64,000 nt of DNA from Limisphaerales bacterium. GTDB lineage: Bacteria > Verrucomicrobiota > Verrucomicrobiia > Limisphaerales > AAA164-E04. The position numbers were made by a program, and so were the translations under genes. Each line of letters begins with the position of its first letter. Within the stretch, counting starts at the first letter, position 1. The stretch covers positions 62,001 to 126,000 of the forward strand of contig JAMASS010000004.1 of assembly GCA_024761205.1 (NCBI GenBank), read 5' to 3'. Of the stretch, positions 35,428-44,524 are shown one piece after another. The notes under the pieces were generated by a model. It did not search any database. It saw nothing but the letters and a program-made list of their open reading frames with translations, and was not told the origin of the DNA.

Positions 35428-35443
35428 ATCTGGTAAGATCGCC

Positions 35444-36196
35444 CTACGGAACATTGACAACCGGTTTTCCAGCCAAAACATTGGTGACTTGATCTTCCAG
35501 GGCAGCGTAAACGTCATCTTCGCTACGCGTGCCATCAACGATTTGGAAACGAAACTCCTTTTGCAGTCGCATGAAGTGTTCTCGGATGAGATTCTGGTAT
35601 TTTAGAAAGCTATCAAACATATCCAGCGAAAGACCGATATCCATGCCGCTTTCCCAATAGTCCAGTGCGTGGTTCTTGGCGAAAGACCGCCGAATCAGTT
35701 GCTCCGGAGGCACGTTCAAGTAGAACACAGCGTCGGGAACCAATGCGATCCCGTAGAGATTCTTGACCCACTGTTCTTCTTGACCTCGGACGATATCTCG
35801 AACCATTAGCGTGTATATGTATCGATCCGCAAGCACCATGAAGCCGGCCCTGAGGGCGGGAATGATAATGTTCTCGGTCTGGTCGGCAAAATCCGTGGCA
35901 TAGAAGAGGCTTAACGTTGTGTGGCAAAGAATGTTGCCCTCCTTGGCCCGTTCCAATTCTTCACTAATGAGGCTCGAGCGTTTCAATCCGACCTGGACGG
36001 TCCCATGCCCGGCGGCCTCGAGCCATTTGACGAGCCGGCGAATCTGAGTCGAACGCCCAGAACCGTCCGCACCTTCGATGACAATGAGCTTTCCGGTTAA
36101 TTCCTTGACGTTGATCCCCGGAATGCCAGGCCCATAAAACTTTTTTGGCACCGGAACCGGCACGAGGACCTCTTGTATGGAAGAGGGGGTAGGCAT
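35444..36196 (-). CDS. Thymidylate-kinase-like protein with Arg in the P-loop
   Basis: The 250-residue protein has a thymidylate kinase fold: VIEGADGSGRSTQIRRLVKWLE near residue 38, LADRYIYT in the DR-Y position, and a C-terminal helix. The P-loop Lys that normally contacts the ATP phosphates is Arg (GSGRST). It carries an extra Pro-rich N-terminal segment of about 30 residues and is longer than housekeeping Tmk (about 210). The neighbour upstream (36215) is a paralogue with a normal P-loop, 18 bases away, so they are likely co-expressed and may form a heterodimer. A true nucleotide kinase role is doubtful for this copy; the substrate is unknown. Confidence 0.75.
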   Translation of the reverse strand: MPTPSSIQEVLVPVPVPKKFYGPGIPGINVKELTGKLIVIEGADGSGRSTQIRRLVKWLEAAGHGTVQVGLKRSSLISEELERAKEGNILCHTTLSLFYATDFADQTENIIIPALRAGFMVLADRYIYTLMVRDIVRGQEEQWVKNLYGIALVPDAVFYLNVPPEQLIRRSFAKNHALDYWESGMDIGLSLDMFDSFLKYQNLIREHFMRLQKEFRFQIVDGTRSEDDVYAALEDQVTNVLAGKPVVNVP

Positions 36197-36214
36197 ACGA
36201 ATAGGCGCGTCGGA

Positions 36215-36898
36215 CTAGCCTTGAAAATCGTCGAGATTGATGCGTGAGGCGATGATTTTTCTAAGTAAACTCTGTTGCTCTTCGACCAAGCGATTGGCAT
36301 CGATGATGGTGAAGTCGAACTCAGTACTCATGGCGAGGTATTGCTCAAGTATCCGGGACTGAAAAATCCGAAAACTCTCTTGGATGTCGGAAGAGAGTCG
36401 GAGATCCATACCCGATTCGAAGTAACTGAGTTGTGTTCGGTTTTGCGTGATGCGATCAAGCGATGTTTCGAGATCTGCTTTAAAGAAGAAAATCAGATCA
36501 GGAACAGTGGCAAAATCATAGATTTCCCTCACCCAATCCGGAGGGCAACCACGCACGGTGTCACGGGCGAATGCGGTGTAAATGTAGCGATCGCACAGGA
36601 CGATATAACCGGCTCGCAGAAGGGGGACTAGCTGCCGCTCATACCGGTCGGCGAAATCCGTGGCATGGATGAGGCTAAACGTGGTCGGGGTGAGCAGAGC
36701 CCGATTCTTGCCTTTTCTCGTTGCGGACTTAACGAGGATCGACGAATTCCACTTGCTGAAGAAAACCCGGAGACCTTGCTGCTCCAACCACCTTTTGATG
36801 AGGTAGACTTGGGTGGACTTTCCCGAGCCGTCCAGACCTTCCACAGCGATCAGTCTGCCGGGATACTTTAAATCTTCTGCTGGTGCACCCGCCATCAA
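36215..36898 (-). CDS. Thymidylate-kinase-like protein with intact P-loop
   Basis: The 227-residue product reads IAVEGLDGSGKSTQVYLIKRWLE at residues 17-38, a proper thymidylate-kinase P-loop, then LCDRYIYTAFARD in the substrate-binding DR-Y region. Its lid region and C-terminus differ from housekeeping Tmk. It pairs in tandem with a paralogue whose P-loop Lys is Arg. Such paired thymidylate-kinase-like genes are probably specialised; one working and one altered site suggests an asymmetric complex, but this is inference. It could also be the cell's ordinary dTMP kinase. Confidence 0.78.
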   Translation of the reverse strand: MMAGAPAEDLKYPGRLIAVEGLDGSGKSTQVYLIKRWLEQQGLRVFFSKWNSSILVKSATRKGKNRALLTPTTFSLIHATDFADRYERQLVPLLRAGYIVLCDRYIYTAFARDTVRGCPPDWVREIYDFATVPDLIFFFKADLETSLDRITQNRTQLSYFESGMDLRLSSDIQESFRIFQSRILEQYLAMSTEFDFTIIDANRLVEEQQSLLRKIIASRINLDDFQG

Positions 36899-36998
36899 TG
36901 AAAGGCTAGTCTAAGGACCTCGGATGACAAAGCTTTTTAGGGAATTCACTCAATATGCAACTGAGACCCCGGGCACTAGGGGTGACGGAGAGCGGTAA

Positions 36999-37245
36999 TC
37001 AAACCAACTCTAAGTGCTTCTCTTCCGTCCGAATGGAGAAGGTCTTGAGGGTATCCTCGATCGTCTCCGGAAGATCGAACGCGCCGGTTTCGAGATCGAG
37101 TTTACCCGCTTCGATTTCCGAAAAGTCGAGAATATCATTGATGACCTCGAGAAAGGTGTCGCCTTAAGGTCCTGCCAGCTCGAGATATTCTCGCTGTTCA
37201 TTGTCAAGGATGACATTTCTACACTGAGGAGAACGAAGGCAAATT
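36999..37245 (-). pseudogene. Histidine kinase fragment (HisKA region)
   Basis: Minus-strand translation gives NVILDNEQREYLELAGP, a TAA stop, then GDTFLEVINDILDFSEIEAG, KLDLETGAFDLPETI and EDTLKTFSIRTEEKHLELV before the final stop at 36999. This is the second helix of the HisKA dimerisation domain and the linker to the ATPase domain of hybrid histidine kinases. The phospho-accepting His and the ATPase domain are missing. Confidence 0.75.
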
Positions 37246-37369
37246 TAGTGACGGCGATACAGTCGTTTAGGCGCGCGGTGAGTGGGTGCAAGCCCTGGCG
37301 ATTCACTACCAGGAGAAACCGTTCCTTTTGTTGTATCCGGACGCGAAAAACAGGCGGGCCTCGGCTAGC

Positions 37370-37885
37370 ACCCCGTGTAGAGAGGAAGGCGCCGATCGAC
37401 GCAATAACGGGGGTGAGCGAATATGGCGGCGCTCATACGGCCTACGATCTCCTCGTGTTTCCGGAAGATTGGACACCCACGCGGCTGATCAGCAGCTACG
37501 GCAACAATAATTGGATATACAACACGAAGGGTGATATTCAGAGGCGACGAAAGGAGGCCCACTGGGGATCCTTTGAAGTCGGCGGGCATCCGCCGACAGA
37601 GATTCCGCCTTTCTTGGACTCCATGTAGCGCGAGGCCGGGCCGGATCACCGAGACGCAGCAAAGGATCGAGCTCCAGAGTTCAATGGCCAATGGATTGGC
37701 TACGACAATGCATCGGCGCACTTTGTCATCGCTCGACATGGACGTGGCACTAACATCGTCTTCTTCGATCAGTCCGTTCGCTCAACCCGGTCGCCCAGGG
37801 ACGTTTGGACTTCCAGTGGCATCGGCAGCAATACGCCAAGGTGCCGCAAGATCGAGCCGAGGAGTTTCCCGATTGGATGAATTAA
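37370..37885 (+). pseudogene. Prepilin-type H-X9-DG protein, broken C-terminal part
   Basis: The frame reads SSYGNNNWIYNTKGDIQRR, HPPTEIPPFLDSM, a TAG at 37626-37628 where Trp is usual, then REAGPDHRDAAKDRAPEFNG, QWIGYDN, HFVIARHGRGTNIVFFDQSV. After a frameshift near 37805 it ends DFQWHRQQYAKVPQDRAEEF, PDWMN and a stop. The order matches the C-terminal half of prepilin-type DUF1559 proteins. The N-terminal methylation helix is absent. An intact relative lies at 39851. Confidence 0.72.
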
Positions 37886-37899
37886 GGTTCGATCTCGTT

Positions 37900-38890
37900 T
37901 TGTCTGAATCTGCCGTGAAAGCTCTCTGGAAACAGAGAGTTTTTTTCGTCTACCATGCTTACGTAGAAGACAGTTGGCGCATGCCAGCTGGAAGGCTTGC
38001 CGTCCGTTGTTTAAATCGGCTGCGTGAATCACTGATTCCGTGAGGCGCGACTTATAGTCAGCGATCTGAGTTTTTTTGTGATCGAAGCTTCCAACCATTG
38101 CGGTCGGAGCTTTTGGATTCGGCTTTGCACGCCTGCGACCTAGAGGCCCAAAAGTTGTCAGCGATGGATGGCATCAATGGCGGATTTGAGAATCTCGTTC
38201 TCTGCCATGGCGTCCAGCAGATGGTGGCGTACGACACCCGGCTCGTCAAAAGGCGGAGAATTCCTGTTTTGGCGTCTGACTAGAATAGGGACAAGCCTTT
38301 ATCAGGAAGGCGGAGATTTGAGGTCGCCGCTTGTTGCTATCCCTCTGATGGCAACGAGACCGAGGTCACGGTCGCCAATCACTTCCCGGCGGACGCGAAA
38401 CAGATCATCCGGTTGGCTTTGAATGGCTGACTCGAGGACTCTTCGCCGAGGGTGATCCTGCCGAAAATCCTTGAGAGCTCGACCGTCGCCAAAGACCAAA
38501 GCCCCCTGTCCGGCCAGACCTTAAACGTCAACGTCGGAATTTTTCAGCAGGACCAGCGAAGTCTCGGGCCATGCGCTCGGCGGATCGACTTGGCGCCCTC
38601 TTCCAAGTCCTTGTCAATTCTCTTAAGCATGGCGTGCTGATAAGACGGCGGTGCGTGCAAACCAAGCGCTCAGCTAGCGGCCATCAATCACTAACGGGTA
38701 GGGAATACATCGCTGGAGGCAAGGTAGACCTGCACCAGCCCCGAAGGATCGTCTTTTGCCATCGCGTTAAATCGCCTAACGATATCGGCGGCAACAGGTC
38801 CGAGATCAACCAACCATCAAATAGCGGTGACTCGGATGGCTTTGTCAGGAGAGTTGAGTGGTGATTGCAACCAAGCAGGATGGGCAGCCT
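37900..38890 (-). pseudogene. PVC-type membrane-bound dehydrogenase remnant (HEAT plus cytochrome c)
   Basis: On the minus strand, pieces in several frames follow the expected order. AAHPAWLQSPLNSPDKAIRV and AKDDPSGLVQVYLASS are HEAT-like repeats. SAIQSQPDDLFRVRREVIGD and RDLGLVAIRGIATSGD come next, followed by LLDAMAENEILKSAIDA and KKTQIADYKSRLTE. Last is ADLNNGRQAFQLACANC, the start of a cytochrome c domain whose CxxCH is disrupted. These are the C-terminal parts of the PVC-type dehydrogenases. Stops and frameshifts throughout show it is dead. Confidence 0.65.
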
Positions 38891-39029
38891 GAATCGCGTG
38901 ATTAGTCCAGAAGAGGTTTAATTTGTGCAATTAGGATTTAGAGGCTTAAGAAGTTTGCCTGACTTTTCTTGGCGTTGAGCAGCAGGGCAATGGCGGCGAA
39001 CCATTTTGACAATGAGGTTTTGTCTTTTG

Positions 39030-39160
39030 AAAGATCGTCCTCGAAAGCACGTTGCAGATACCGATCAGCTGGCACGGCAAAAGCAGATTCTGGAGTCGCC
39101 CTTGGAGCAGTTAAAGAAAACGGAGACTCCGCTCGCTCAGTTTCAACAATCCGCTCAATT
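39030..39160 (+). pseudogene. Histidine kinase coiled-coil fragment
   Basis: A short frame reads DQLARQKQILESPLEQLKKT and ETPLAQFQQSAQF, matching the coiled-coil just before the HisKA helix in many sensor kinases (ARQKxxLExxLxxLKxTQxQL). The following sequence does not continue as HisKA. This is a remnant only. Confidence 0.45.
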
Positions 39161-39289
39161 TTGTGGAGTTGGTCATCTTTATGAGAATTACGTACATAGT
39201 TTGGCGTGCCGTCTTGGATTCGCTGCTACTTCGGACACGAAATGAGGCGAGTCTACCGGCGTAGAGCATCAGGAAAAGGGATGCCGCCG

Positions 39290-39790
39290 AGAGCGTCACG
39301 GTCATCGAGCTGATGAATATGTCCTCACTTGAGACAGCGGCCGCCAAGTGGTTTGAAGCGCAAGTATGGGCCAAAAGACCGCCTGTTTCATGCACCATCG
39401 CCTGCGTCAAGCTTAGGCCGCGCGAAGGCAAGGACGCCCCGTTCTCCGGCCCGGACGAGGCGGATGAAACTTACTTCAGCGGGAAACGGGCCAACATGAG
39501 CAACGCTCGCCGAAGGCCGCTTAAAGGCGCCGGATGCGGGCGCCGTGGGCAAGAGGGCGGCGGGGTGCTTCACCTTGGCAGGGCTTCAAGGATTCGTCAT
39601 TTTGAGCACACGGCTCCGGGGGCGGCGGGCTGCACGGACGAGGCAGCGGTTTATGCGGGATTCGCCCATGAGAGAATCAATCACTCCGAATACGTGTGCG
39701 GCACGGTGCACCCGAACGGTATGGAGGTTTCCAAGAAGCGGTCCGGTGCGCTGTTAAATCAACGGCCTGATGGAGTGATCACGAACCGGT
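39290..39790 (+). pseudogene. IS1595-type transposase remnant (copy 1)
   Basis: Frames here give AAAKWFEAQVWA (N-terminal), GQKTACFMHHRLRQA, FSGPDEADETYFSGKRANMS, then HTAPGAAGCTDEAAVYAGF, AHERINHSEYVCG and HPNGMEVSKKR. These follow the IS1595 order, including the first two catalytic-region blocks (DE-D-T-F-GK, TDE-AY). A large internal part is missing and several frameshifts are needed. No terminal inverted repeats were identified. Confidence 0.75.
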
Positions 39791-39793
39791 GAG

Positions 39794-39821
39794 GGAAAAA
39801 CGGCCATCCGGAGATGGCCGT
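39794..39821 (-). terminator. Rho-independent terminator of the prepilin-type gene
   Basis: On the minus strand CGGCCATC and GATGGCCG form an eight-pair hairpin (39801-39820) followed by GTTTTTCCC. It lies about 30 bases after the stop of the minus-strand gene at 39851. Confidence 0.8.
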
Positions 39822-39850
39822 GATCGGTTCTTGGTTGCTACTTGTGAATT

Positions 39851-40774
39851 TTATCGGGCGGTCCACTTCTTGTGTTTGTAGTTCCGGTGGACCCAGCGGA
39901 AGTCGGCATTGTCTAGTGTGCCGCCACTCCAAGAGAAGCTACCACTCTCCTCTCCTGTGGCGGCCCGCCGAGCAGCTCTGATGACCCCGGGCTCGGACCA
40001 TTTGTGGAGGTTTGCGTGGCCGTCAGCGTAGGAGAAAGTGCTGATATCGCCATGGAAGATGGCGAAGGGATCGACCCAGCCCAGGGACGGCTCCACATTG
40101 ATCACCCAGGTGCCGCGATTGTAGGCCCGCGGATCGGCTTCTTCGATGAAGACCATGGCTTCGGCAGCTCCTTGGACGTTGGAGAGCTTTTCGTATGGGG
40201 GCTGCGGACCGGGAGAGGTGGGAGTTGGTTTCTGCCAGCCGCTGCCGTTCATGCCGTTTGCTTTGGAATAGCTGACGTAGGCCCAGCCTCTGCCGGGACC
40301 GCTGTTACCTCTGCCGGGAAGGAGCCGCTTGGTTCGCAAGTCGCCCGGGCAGTGATAGGAGGCGGTGCTGTTGACGTAATTCCACAGCGCGCCCAAGCGG
40401 AGGCCGTTTTCGACGTTGCGTTGGGCTTCGGATTTGGTCATCGAAGTGGTGGGCTCTCGCTCCTGTCCGTCATCGTCGTGCGGCCCCGGCCAGAATCCGC
40501 CGGCCGGATTGCCGATCTGGCCAGCGCCGGGAAAGGTGTAGAGCATGCTGCCCTCGTTGTCTTCGGCATACATGATGAAGCCGAGGATCAGTTGTTTCTG
40601 ATTGTTTAAGCAGGAAGCGCCAGTGGCTTTGAGTTTTGCCCGGCTAAGTGCGGGGAGGAGCATTCCGGCCAGAATGGCAATGATGGCGATAACGACGAGT
40701 AATTCGATCAAGGTAAAACCTGACCGACGTTTTAAGATGGGCGAGGAGGTGTGTGTTTTCATGGGTTTTGTCAT
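39851..40774 (-). CDS. Prepilin-type N-terminal methylation protein (H-X9-DG type)
   Basis: The 307-residue product has [24 protein letters not shown], a classic type IV prepilin leader and helix, with cleavage expected after the Gly of RRSG. Then [24 protein letters not shown] follows, the usual continuation in PVC prepilin-type proteins. The C-terminal half ends with [19 protein letters not shown], the histidine/DG motif of this group. These pseudopilin-like proteins are exported by a type II/IV-like machinery and are very numerous in Verrucomicrobia; individual roles are unknown. A second ATG lies four codons in. A terminator follows; a tandem repeat lies upstream. Confidence 0.87.
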   Translation of the reverse strand: MTKPMKTHTSSPILKRRSGFTLIELLVVIAIIAILAGMLLPALSRAKLKATGASCLNNQKQLILGFIMYAEDNEGSMLYTFPGAGQIGNPAGGFWPGPHDDDGQEREPTTSMTKSEAQRNVENGLRLGALWNYVNSTASYHCPGDLRTKRLLPGRGNSGPGRGWAYVSYSKANGMNGSGWQKPTPTSPGPQPPYEKLSNVQGAAEAMVFIEEADPRAYNRGTWVINVEPSLGWVDPFAIFHGDISTFSYADGHANLHKWSEPGVIRAARRAATGEESGSFSWSGGTLDNADFRWVHRNYKHKKWTAR

Positions 40775-40953
40775 TGTGTTTTAGTAATCAAATAGCAAGC
40801 TGTCAGCAGCAAATTGGGCGAGCCCGCAATTTGGCATACCGATGCGTTCATTCAGGAATAATCTGTCATTTAACGTAAGCCGGACATGGTTGGCGAGAAA
40901 GAATTCCTTTGGAGAGGGCACTGTGTGATGTTTCGGTTTCGAGGGCTCCAACG

Positions 40954-41107
40954 TGGTTTCAGTGGTGTTGAGATCATTGGTGCGAGATTTTCGGATGCCG
41001 TCAATGTTCCAGACGCAGGAAAGTTTTAGTTGGTTTCAGTGGTGTTGAGATTATTGGTGTGAGATTTCCGGGCGCCGTCAATGTTCCAGACGCAGGAAAG
41101 TCTTAGC
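40954..41107. repeat. Two tandem copies of a 77-bp unit
   Basis: Units at 40954-41030 and 41031-41107 are near-identical, each starting TGGTTTCAGTGGTGTTGAGA and containing GCCGTCAATGTTCCAGACG and CAGGAAAG. About seven positions differ. The repeat lies 180 bases upstream of the minus-strand prepilin-type gene, in non-coding DNA. It could be a duplicated regulatory element or a remnant of a duplicated coding piece. Confidence 0.85.
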
Positions 41108-41159
41108 TGGTGAATAAGCTCCGGGACCGAAATTCTAGCGATCGATTAAGAGCGGGCTC

Positions 41160-41520
41160 GGGCACTTGAGCAATTGCAATCAGTTCAACATCCTTCGGTT
41201 CCGCAATGGACTGGAGGTAACGGGTGGATCGCAGACGTTCAGTAACGTGCCGGAGAAGTCCACGCTTGCCTCGCAATCACCCGGTGCTGCCCGGACCACG
41301 ACATCGACCGGACAAAGGTCTAGGGTCGGCACGATGAAGTGATTCAAGTAGATATTATTCGGAGAGCTGATATTGGCGAAAGCGAGGTCGAGCAGCCCGT
41401 CCTCATCGGAATCGGTGGCCGTAGACTACCGAGAGTTGCAGGTCCTGATCGACACTCCTGAATCAGTAAATCCGCCCGCTCCATTGTGCATGAAGATTCG
41501 GACCCTCGAGAACGGATTCG
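41160..41520 (-). pseudogene. FG-GAP/VCBS plus HYR-domain protein remnant
   Basis: Minus-strand translation gives RVRIFMHNGAGGFTDSGVSI, a stop after NSR, then STATDSDEDGLLDLAFANIS and SPNNIYLNHF: an FG-GAP/VCBS calcium-binding repeat. LDLCPVDVVVRAAPGDCEAS and VDFSGTLLNVCDPPVT follow, the start of a HYR domain. Both are adhesion-type modules of large exported proteins. The in-frame TAG and missing ends show it is dead. Confidence 0.65.
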
Positions 41521-41544
41521 AACAATTCGGATCGGGAGGCAAAA

Positions 41545-41878
41545 CCGCCACGAAGGGCTCGAAGAGGATTGGATCCTGTTTTTGTTTGCCCTTCGTGGTG
41601 AATCAATCTTCAATCCTCAGTTTAGCGTCGAGTTGCCACTGCTTCGCAAGCGAAAGGACGACATCCCTCTCTTGGGCCGGCACTTTGTCAACTTGTTCGT
41701 CGCGGAGATTGGTCAGGGCTCGCCGCCCATCATCGGCGAGGCCTTAACGCATTTATCGGATTACCGTTTTCCCGGCAATATACGAGGACTCAAAACCATG
41801 ATGGAACGGGCCGTTATCAAGGCTGGCAACAAGGCGATCCCCGACCTCCGAGGGTGTCATCATCGGCGCGCCAGCTAA
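41545..41878 (+). pseudogene. Fragment of a sigma-54 activator (AAA+ domain)
   Basis: The frame FSVELPLLRKRKDDIPLLGRHF, SDYRFPGNIRGLKTMMERAV and IKAG matches the second half of the NtrC-type AAA+ domain, where LPPLRxRxxDIPLL and YxxPGNxREL are standard. The Arg finger and sensor II regions are recognisable, while Walker A, Walker B, GAFTGA and the DNA-binding domain are absent. It is a detached fragment. Confidence 0.75.
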
Positions 41879-41984
41879 TGGCAGCGCCAACCCCAAATTT
41901 GGGAAATCCACGGAGTGGAATGAGTTGATTTACCCAAAACACCCGATGAGAAACGCACCAAAAGCGTTCTCGTTTTCGCGTTTG

Positions 41985-42345
41985 TTATGCTTTCAACAAG
42001 TTTCCTGAACATACAGAAGCATCCAGCCTTTCGATATAGCCCTTGGCGTGGTTGACGGCCTTGTGGGCTAATCCTGCCCGGTGCCCGGTTTGATAGGCAG
42101 GGTATTCGTCGGTCATCAGCGTTGTGCCCTCGGAACGATGTGCTTTTTGAAGACCGCAGGATGCCGGAATTTTTAAGCGAGTCGGGTTTGTCGGCTGCGC
42201 TTGCCACCACCGCGCCATCCCGTTGAACGTCTCCAATAGCCGAGGTCTTCTTGGTGCTGCGGCTTGGCTTGTTCGGTCCGCCATTCTTACCTTTCCAAGG
42301 CTTGTCGCCATATATAAGTTTCACTGGCTTGAAACGGGGCTGCAA
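41985..42345 (-). pseudogene. IS1595-type transposase remnant (copy 2)
   Basis: Minus-strand frames give KLIYGDKPWKGKNGGPNKPS, KTSAIGDVQRDGAVVA, then TLMTDEYPAYQTGHRAGLAH and KAVNHAKGYIERLDASVCSG. TDEYPAY followed by VNHAKGY is the second catalytic Asp block of IS1595-type transposases. A frameshift separates the halves and the third catalytic region is lost. It differs in sequence from the remnant at 39290, so these are two different elements. Confidence 0.7.
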
Positions 42346-42718
42346 GATTGGCGGATTTGGTCTCGTCGGCGGGTTTGACGGCCCCTTCGATGCTGGTTCG
42401 GTGGCTCGATCTAGGAAGACTGAATGGGCCTTTTGGATGAGTTGTTGCTTCAGATGGCGGGCGAGCTACATTCCTGATCGTCGGAAGGAGGAAGCAGGAT
42501 CACAACGTGTAAGAGACTAGGGCCGGACGACTGAGCGGCGTTTTTAGACATGTTCTTTATGTAAAATGATAATTCTCTAGTGGCGTTTGCCACTTATGCG
42601 GGGCGCTTCGCCTCGCGCATGTCTCGACAATGCGGCTGAGTCGATATCATAGATCAACGTTTGGATCAAACGTTACGGCAATTCCTGATAGACTGCCGAT
42701 TTTTGTTGAGCCAACGAT
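42346..42718. other. Intergenic stretch, no gene seen
   Basis: Only short inconsistent frames are present. AT-rich sequence around 42548-42580 and a GC-rich inverted repeat around 42585-42620 are the only features; the latter could act as a terminator for the minus-strand gene at 42719 but lacks a clear U-tract. Confidence 0.3.
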
Positions 42719-44524
42719 TTATTTCGTTTCACGTAGCTTGGTCTGAAAACCAAGTCTTTTTTCGCTTTCGACCTCGAAATCAGTGATTTTCCACCGATTT
42801 TCGAATCCGACGATCGTAAAACTGGCTTTGTATTGGTTTTCTCGAGTGTGGATATGCCCCCAATGTTCGACGGTGCCAGCGATGTTCCAAGTACAGCGGT
42901 AGGTAAAAGTCGGGTTGCCATTGACATACGTGCGTTTGAGGAGTTCATGGTCCCGAATCGTGGTGGAGGTGACGCGAGCGATGGCGCCTCCTTGTTCCTC
43001 CATTCTAAGACCGGCCCGGATTTTTAAATACAGGGATTCAAGCAGGTCGCCACTTACACTCTCGGAAAGGACGTCATAGATTTGGCTTTCGTTGTTGTAA
43101 TCAAAAACGCGGTAGATGTTGCCGTGCAGAGTGGCAAAAACATCGTTGGCTGTTTCGGTGGCGATGATTTGTTCGGGTGGTATTGGGATAGGAACCGCAA
43201 TTGTTTGGACGGGCCAAGTCCACAGACCAATGAAGATCAATCCAGAGCCAATGGAGATACCGAGCAGTCGAGCAGACCGTTTGGCCAGCCCTAGGAAAAA
43301 AAGACCCATTGATCCTAGGATGCCTATCGAGCTGACTAAGGGCAGCTCATACACTGGCTGTCTAATCGGCGGAGAGGTGACGGTCTTCTGTCTGACTGTT
43401 GACTGGGATTCTGGTGCGGTCCACTCAAGGGTCGGTTCCGCCGGGGTGAAGAACTGTCGGAATCCTTTGTCTTGGCCGACATAAACGACGGAGTTGAGCA
43501 ATGGAGTGTGTTTATTGAAGGTATCCCAATTCATTTGGAGTGTTTTGGGTGGCGTTTTTGCGGGATAGTTGAGAATGATTCCAGCCCGCGCGTTGTGGAT
43601 ACTGACCCGTTGTTTGGGCGCGCGCTGGGCGAAGTCACGAAAATTCAGCCCGTAGAAATCAACGCGACTGACCTTGGCGGGAACATTGAGGCCGTCGATC
43701 TTCACTTTCCCGTGTGTTTGAAAGTAGGATTCGACAACAGCGACGGCGGATTCCTGTTCGTCAATTTCGAGAAAATCGGGATCTTTCCGCTCGATGGACA
43801 ACCAGGTTTCGAGGGTGAGCAGCGGAACGAGGATTTCATGTCGGATATCGGTATCCGTAATGTAAATGTACGAGTAGGTCATGGAATAACTCGTGATGCC
43901 CAGCAGTTCCTCTCGGCGTTGACGCATTAACGCACGGCGTTCACGCCAGGACTTGCGATCATTAGTGGGGGGATTTTCCCAATCGAGTTCCACCGAATGC
44001 GGATTCTTCGGGCTAATCTGAACAGGGTAGCCCAGACGAGCGTTGTTTTGGAGGACGATCAGATCCATGACTGACGGCAGCGGGTTGGTATCACCACCAA
44101 AGTTTTGGGAGAATGTCAGGTAGTCGACTGAGCCCGCTAGCGGGAAGCGGAGGGCATAGTAAATGGAGGTGGACATAACAGCATCCAGTGGGACCCCTTG
44201 GTCAGGGATTTCCTCGGTGTCGGTGGAAAGAACCTCTCCTTTGACAGCTGCACCGTCTAATGTCCGAATCTGAAAGTAATCGAGTAAGAACTGATGATGG
44301 CCGGTGCTGGCCGTGTGGAGTGCGTCAGCCGGGAGTATTTGTTGCTCATTGGGTTGGAGATCCTGGAAGAGCATGAGATCTTCCACCAGGATCTTCATTT
44401 CGACCGTCACTTGATTGGTTTCGACATTCGCGACGACGGTGCTAAGAGAGATGGGATGGGCGTGGAGGAGCCAGGGAATGACCGCGAAGGGCACGAAGAA
44501 GCTGTTGCGATATCGAGAGCGCAT
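42719..44524 (-). CDS. Large membrane-anchored protein of unknown function
   Basis: The 601-residue product starts at ATG 44524 with MRSRYRNSFFVPFAVIPWLL, a signal peptide ending near HAHP. The long first part (about 20-400) is a soluble, probably periplasmic, beta-rich region. Two or three helices follow at about 410-465 (IGILGSMGLFFLGLAKRSAR and LGISIGSGLIFIGLWTWPVQ). A C-terminal domain of about 130 residues comes after them, with NIYRVFDYNNESQIYDVL, TSTTIRDHELLKRTYVN and YKASFTIVGFENRWKITDFE, which looks like a cystatin- or NTF2-like alpha/beta sheet. I do not recognise a family. The first ATG in the frame (44572) would add 16 residues. Its divergent neighbour is a small helical protein. 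Confidence 0.65.
   Translation of the reverse strand: MRSRYRNSFFVPFAVIPWLLHAHPISLSTVVANVETNQVTVEMKILVEDLMLFQDLQPNEQQILPADALHTASTGHHQFLLDYFQIRTLDGAAVKGEVLSTDTEEIPDQGVPLDAVMSTSIYYALRFPLAGSVDYLTFSQNFGGDTNPLPSVMDLIVLQNNARLGYPVQISPKNPHSVELDWENPPTNDRKSWRERRALMRQRREELLGITSYSMTYSYIYITDTDIRHEILVPLLTLETWLSIERKDPDFLEIDEQESAVAVVESYFQTHGKVKIDGLNVPAKVSRVDFYGLNFRDFAQRAPKQRVSIHNARAGIILNYPAKTPPKTLQMNWDTFNKHTPLLNSVVYVGQDKGFRQFFTPAEPTLEWTAPESQSTVRQKTVTSPPIRQPVYELPLVSSIGILGSMGLFFLGLAKRSARLLGISIGSGLIFIGLWTWPVQTIAVPIPIPPEQIIATETANDVFATLHGNIYRVFDYNNESQIYDVLSESVSGDLLESLYLKIRAGLRMEEQGGAIARVTSTTIRDHELLKRTYVNGNPTFTYRCTWNIAGTVEHWGHIHTRENQYKASFTIVGFENRWKITDFEVESEKRLGFQTKLRETK

Noticed and set aside
36275-36631. 118-codon plus-strand frame inside the kinase-like pair
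   Set aside because: It is a shadow of the intact minus-strand gene, which has conserved catalytic blocks.
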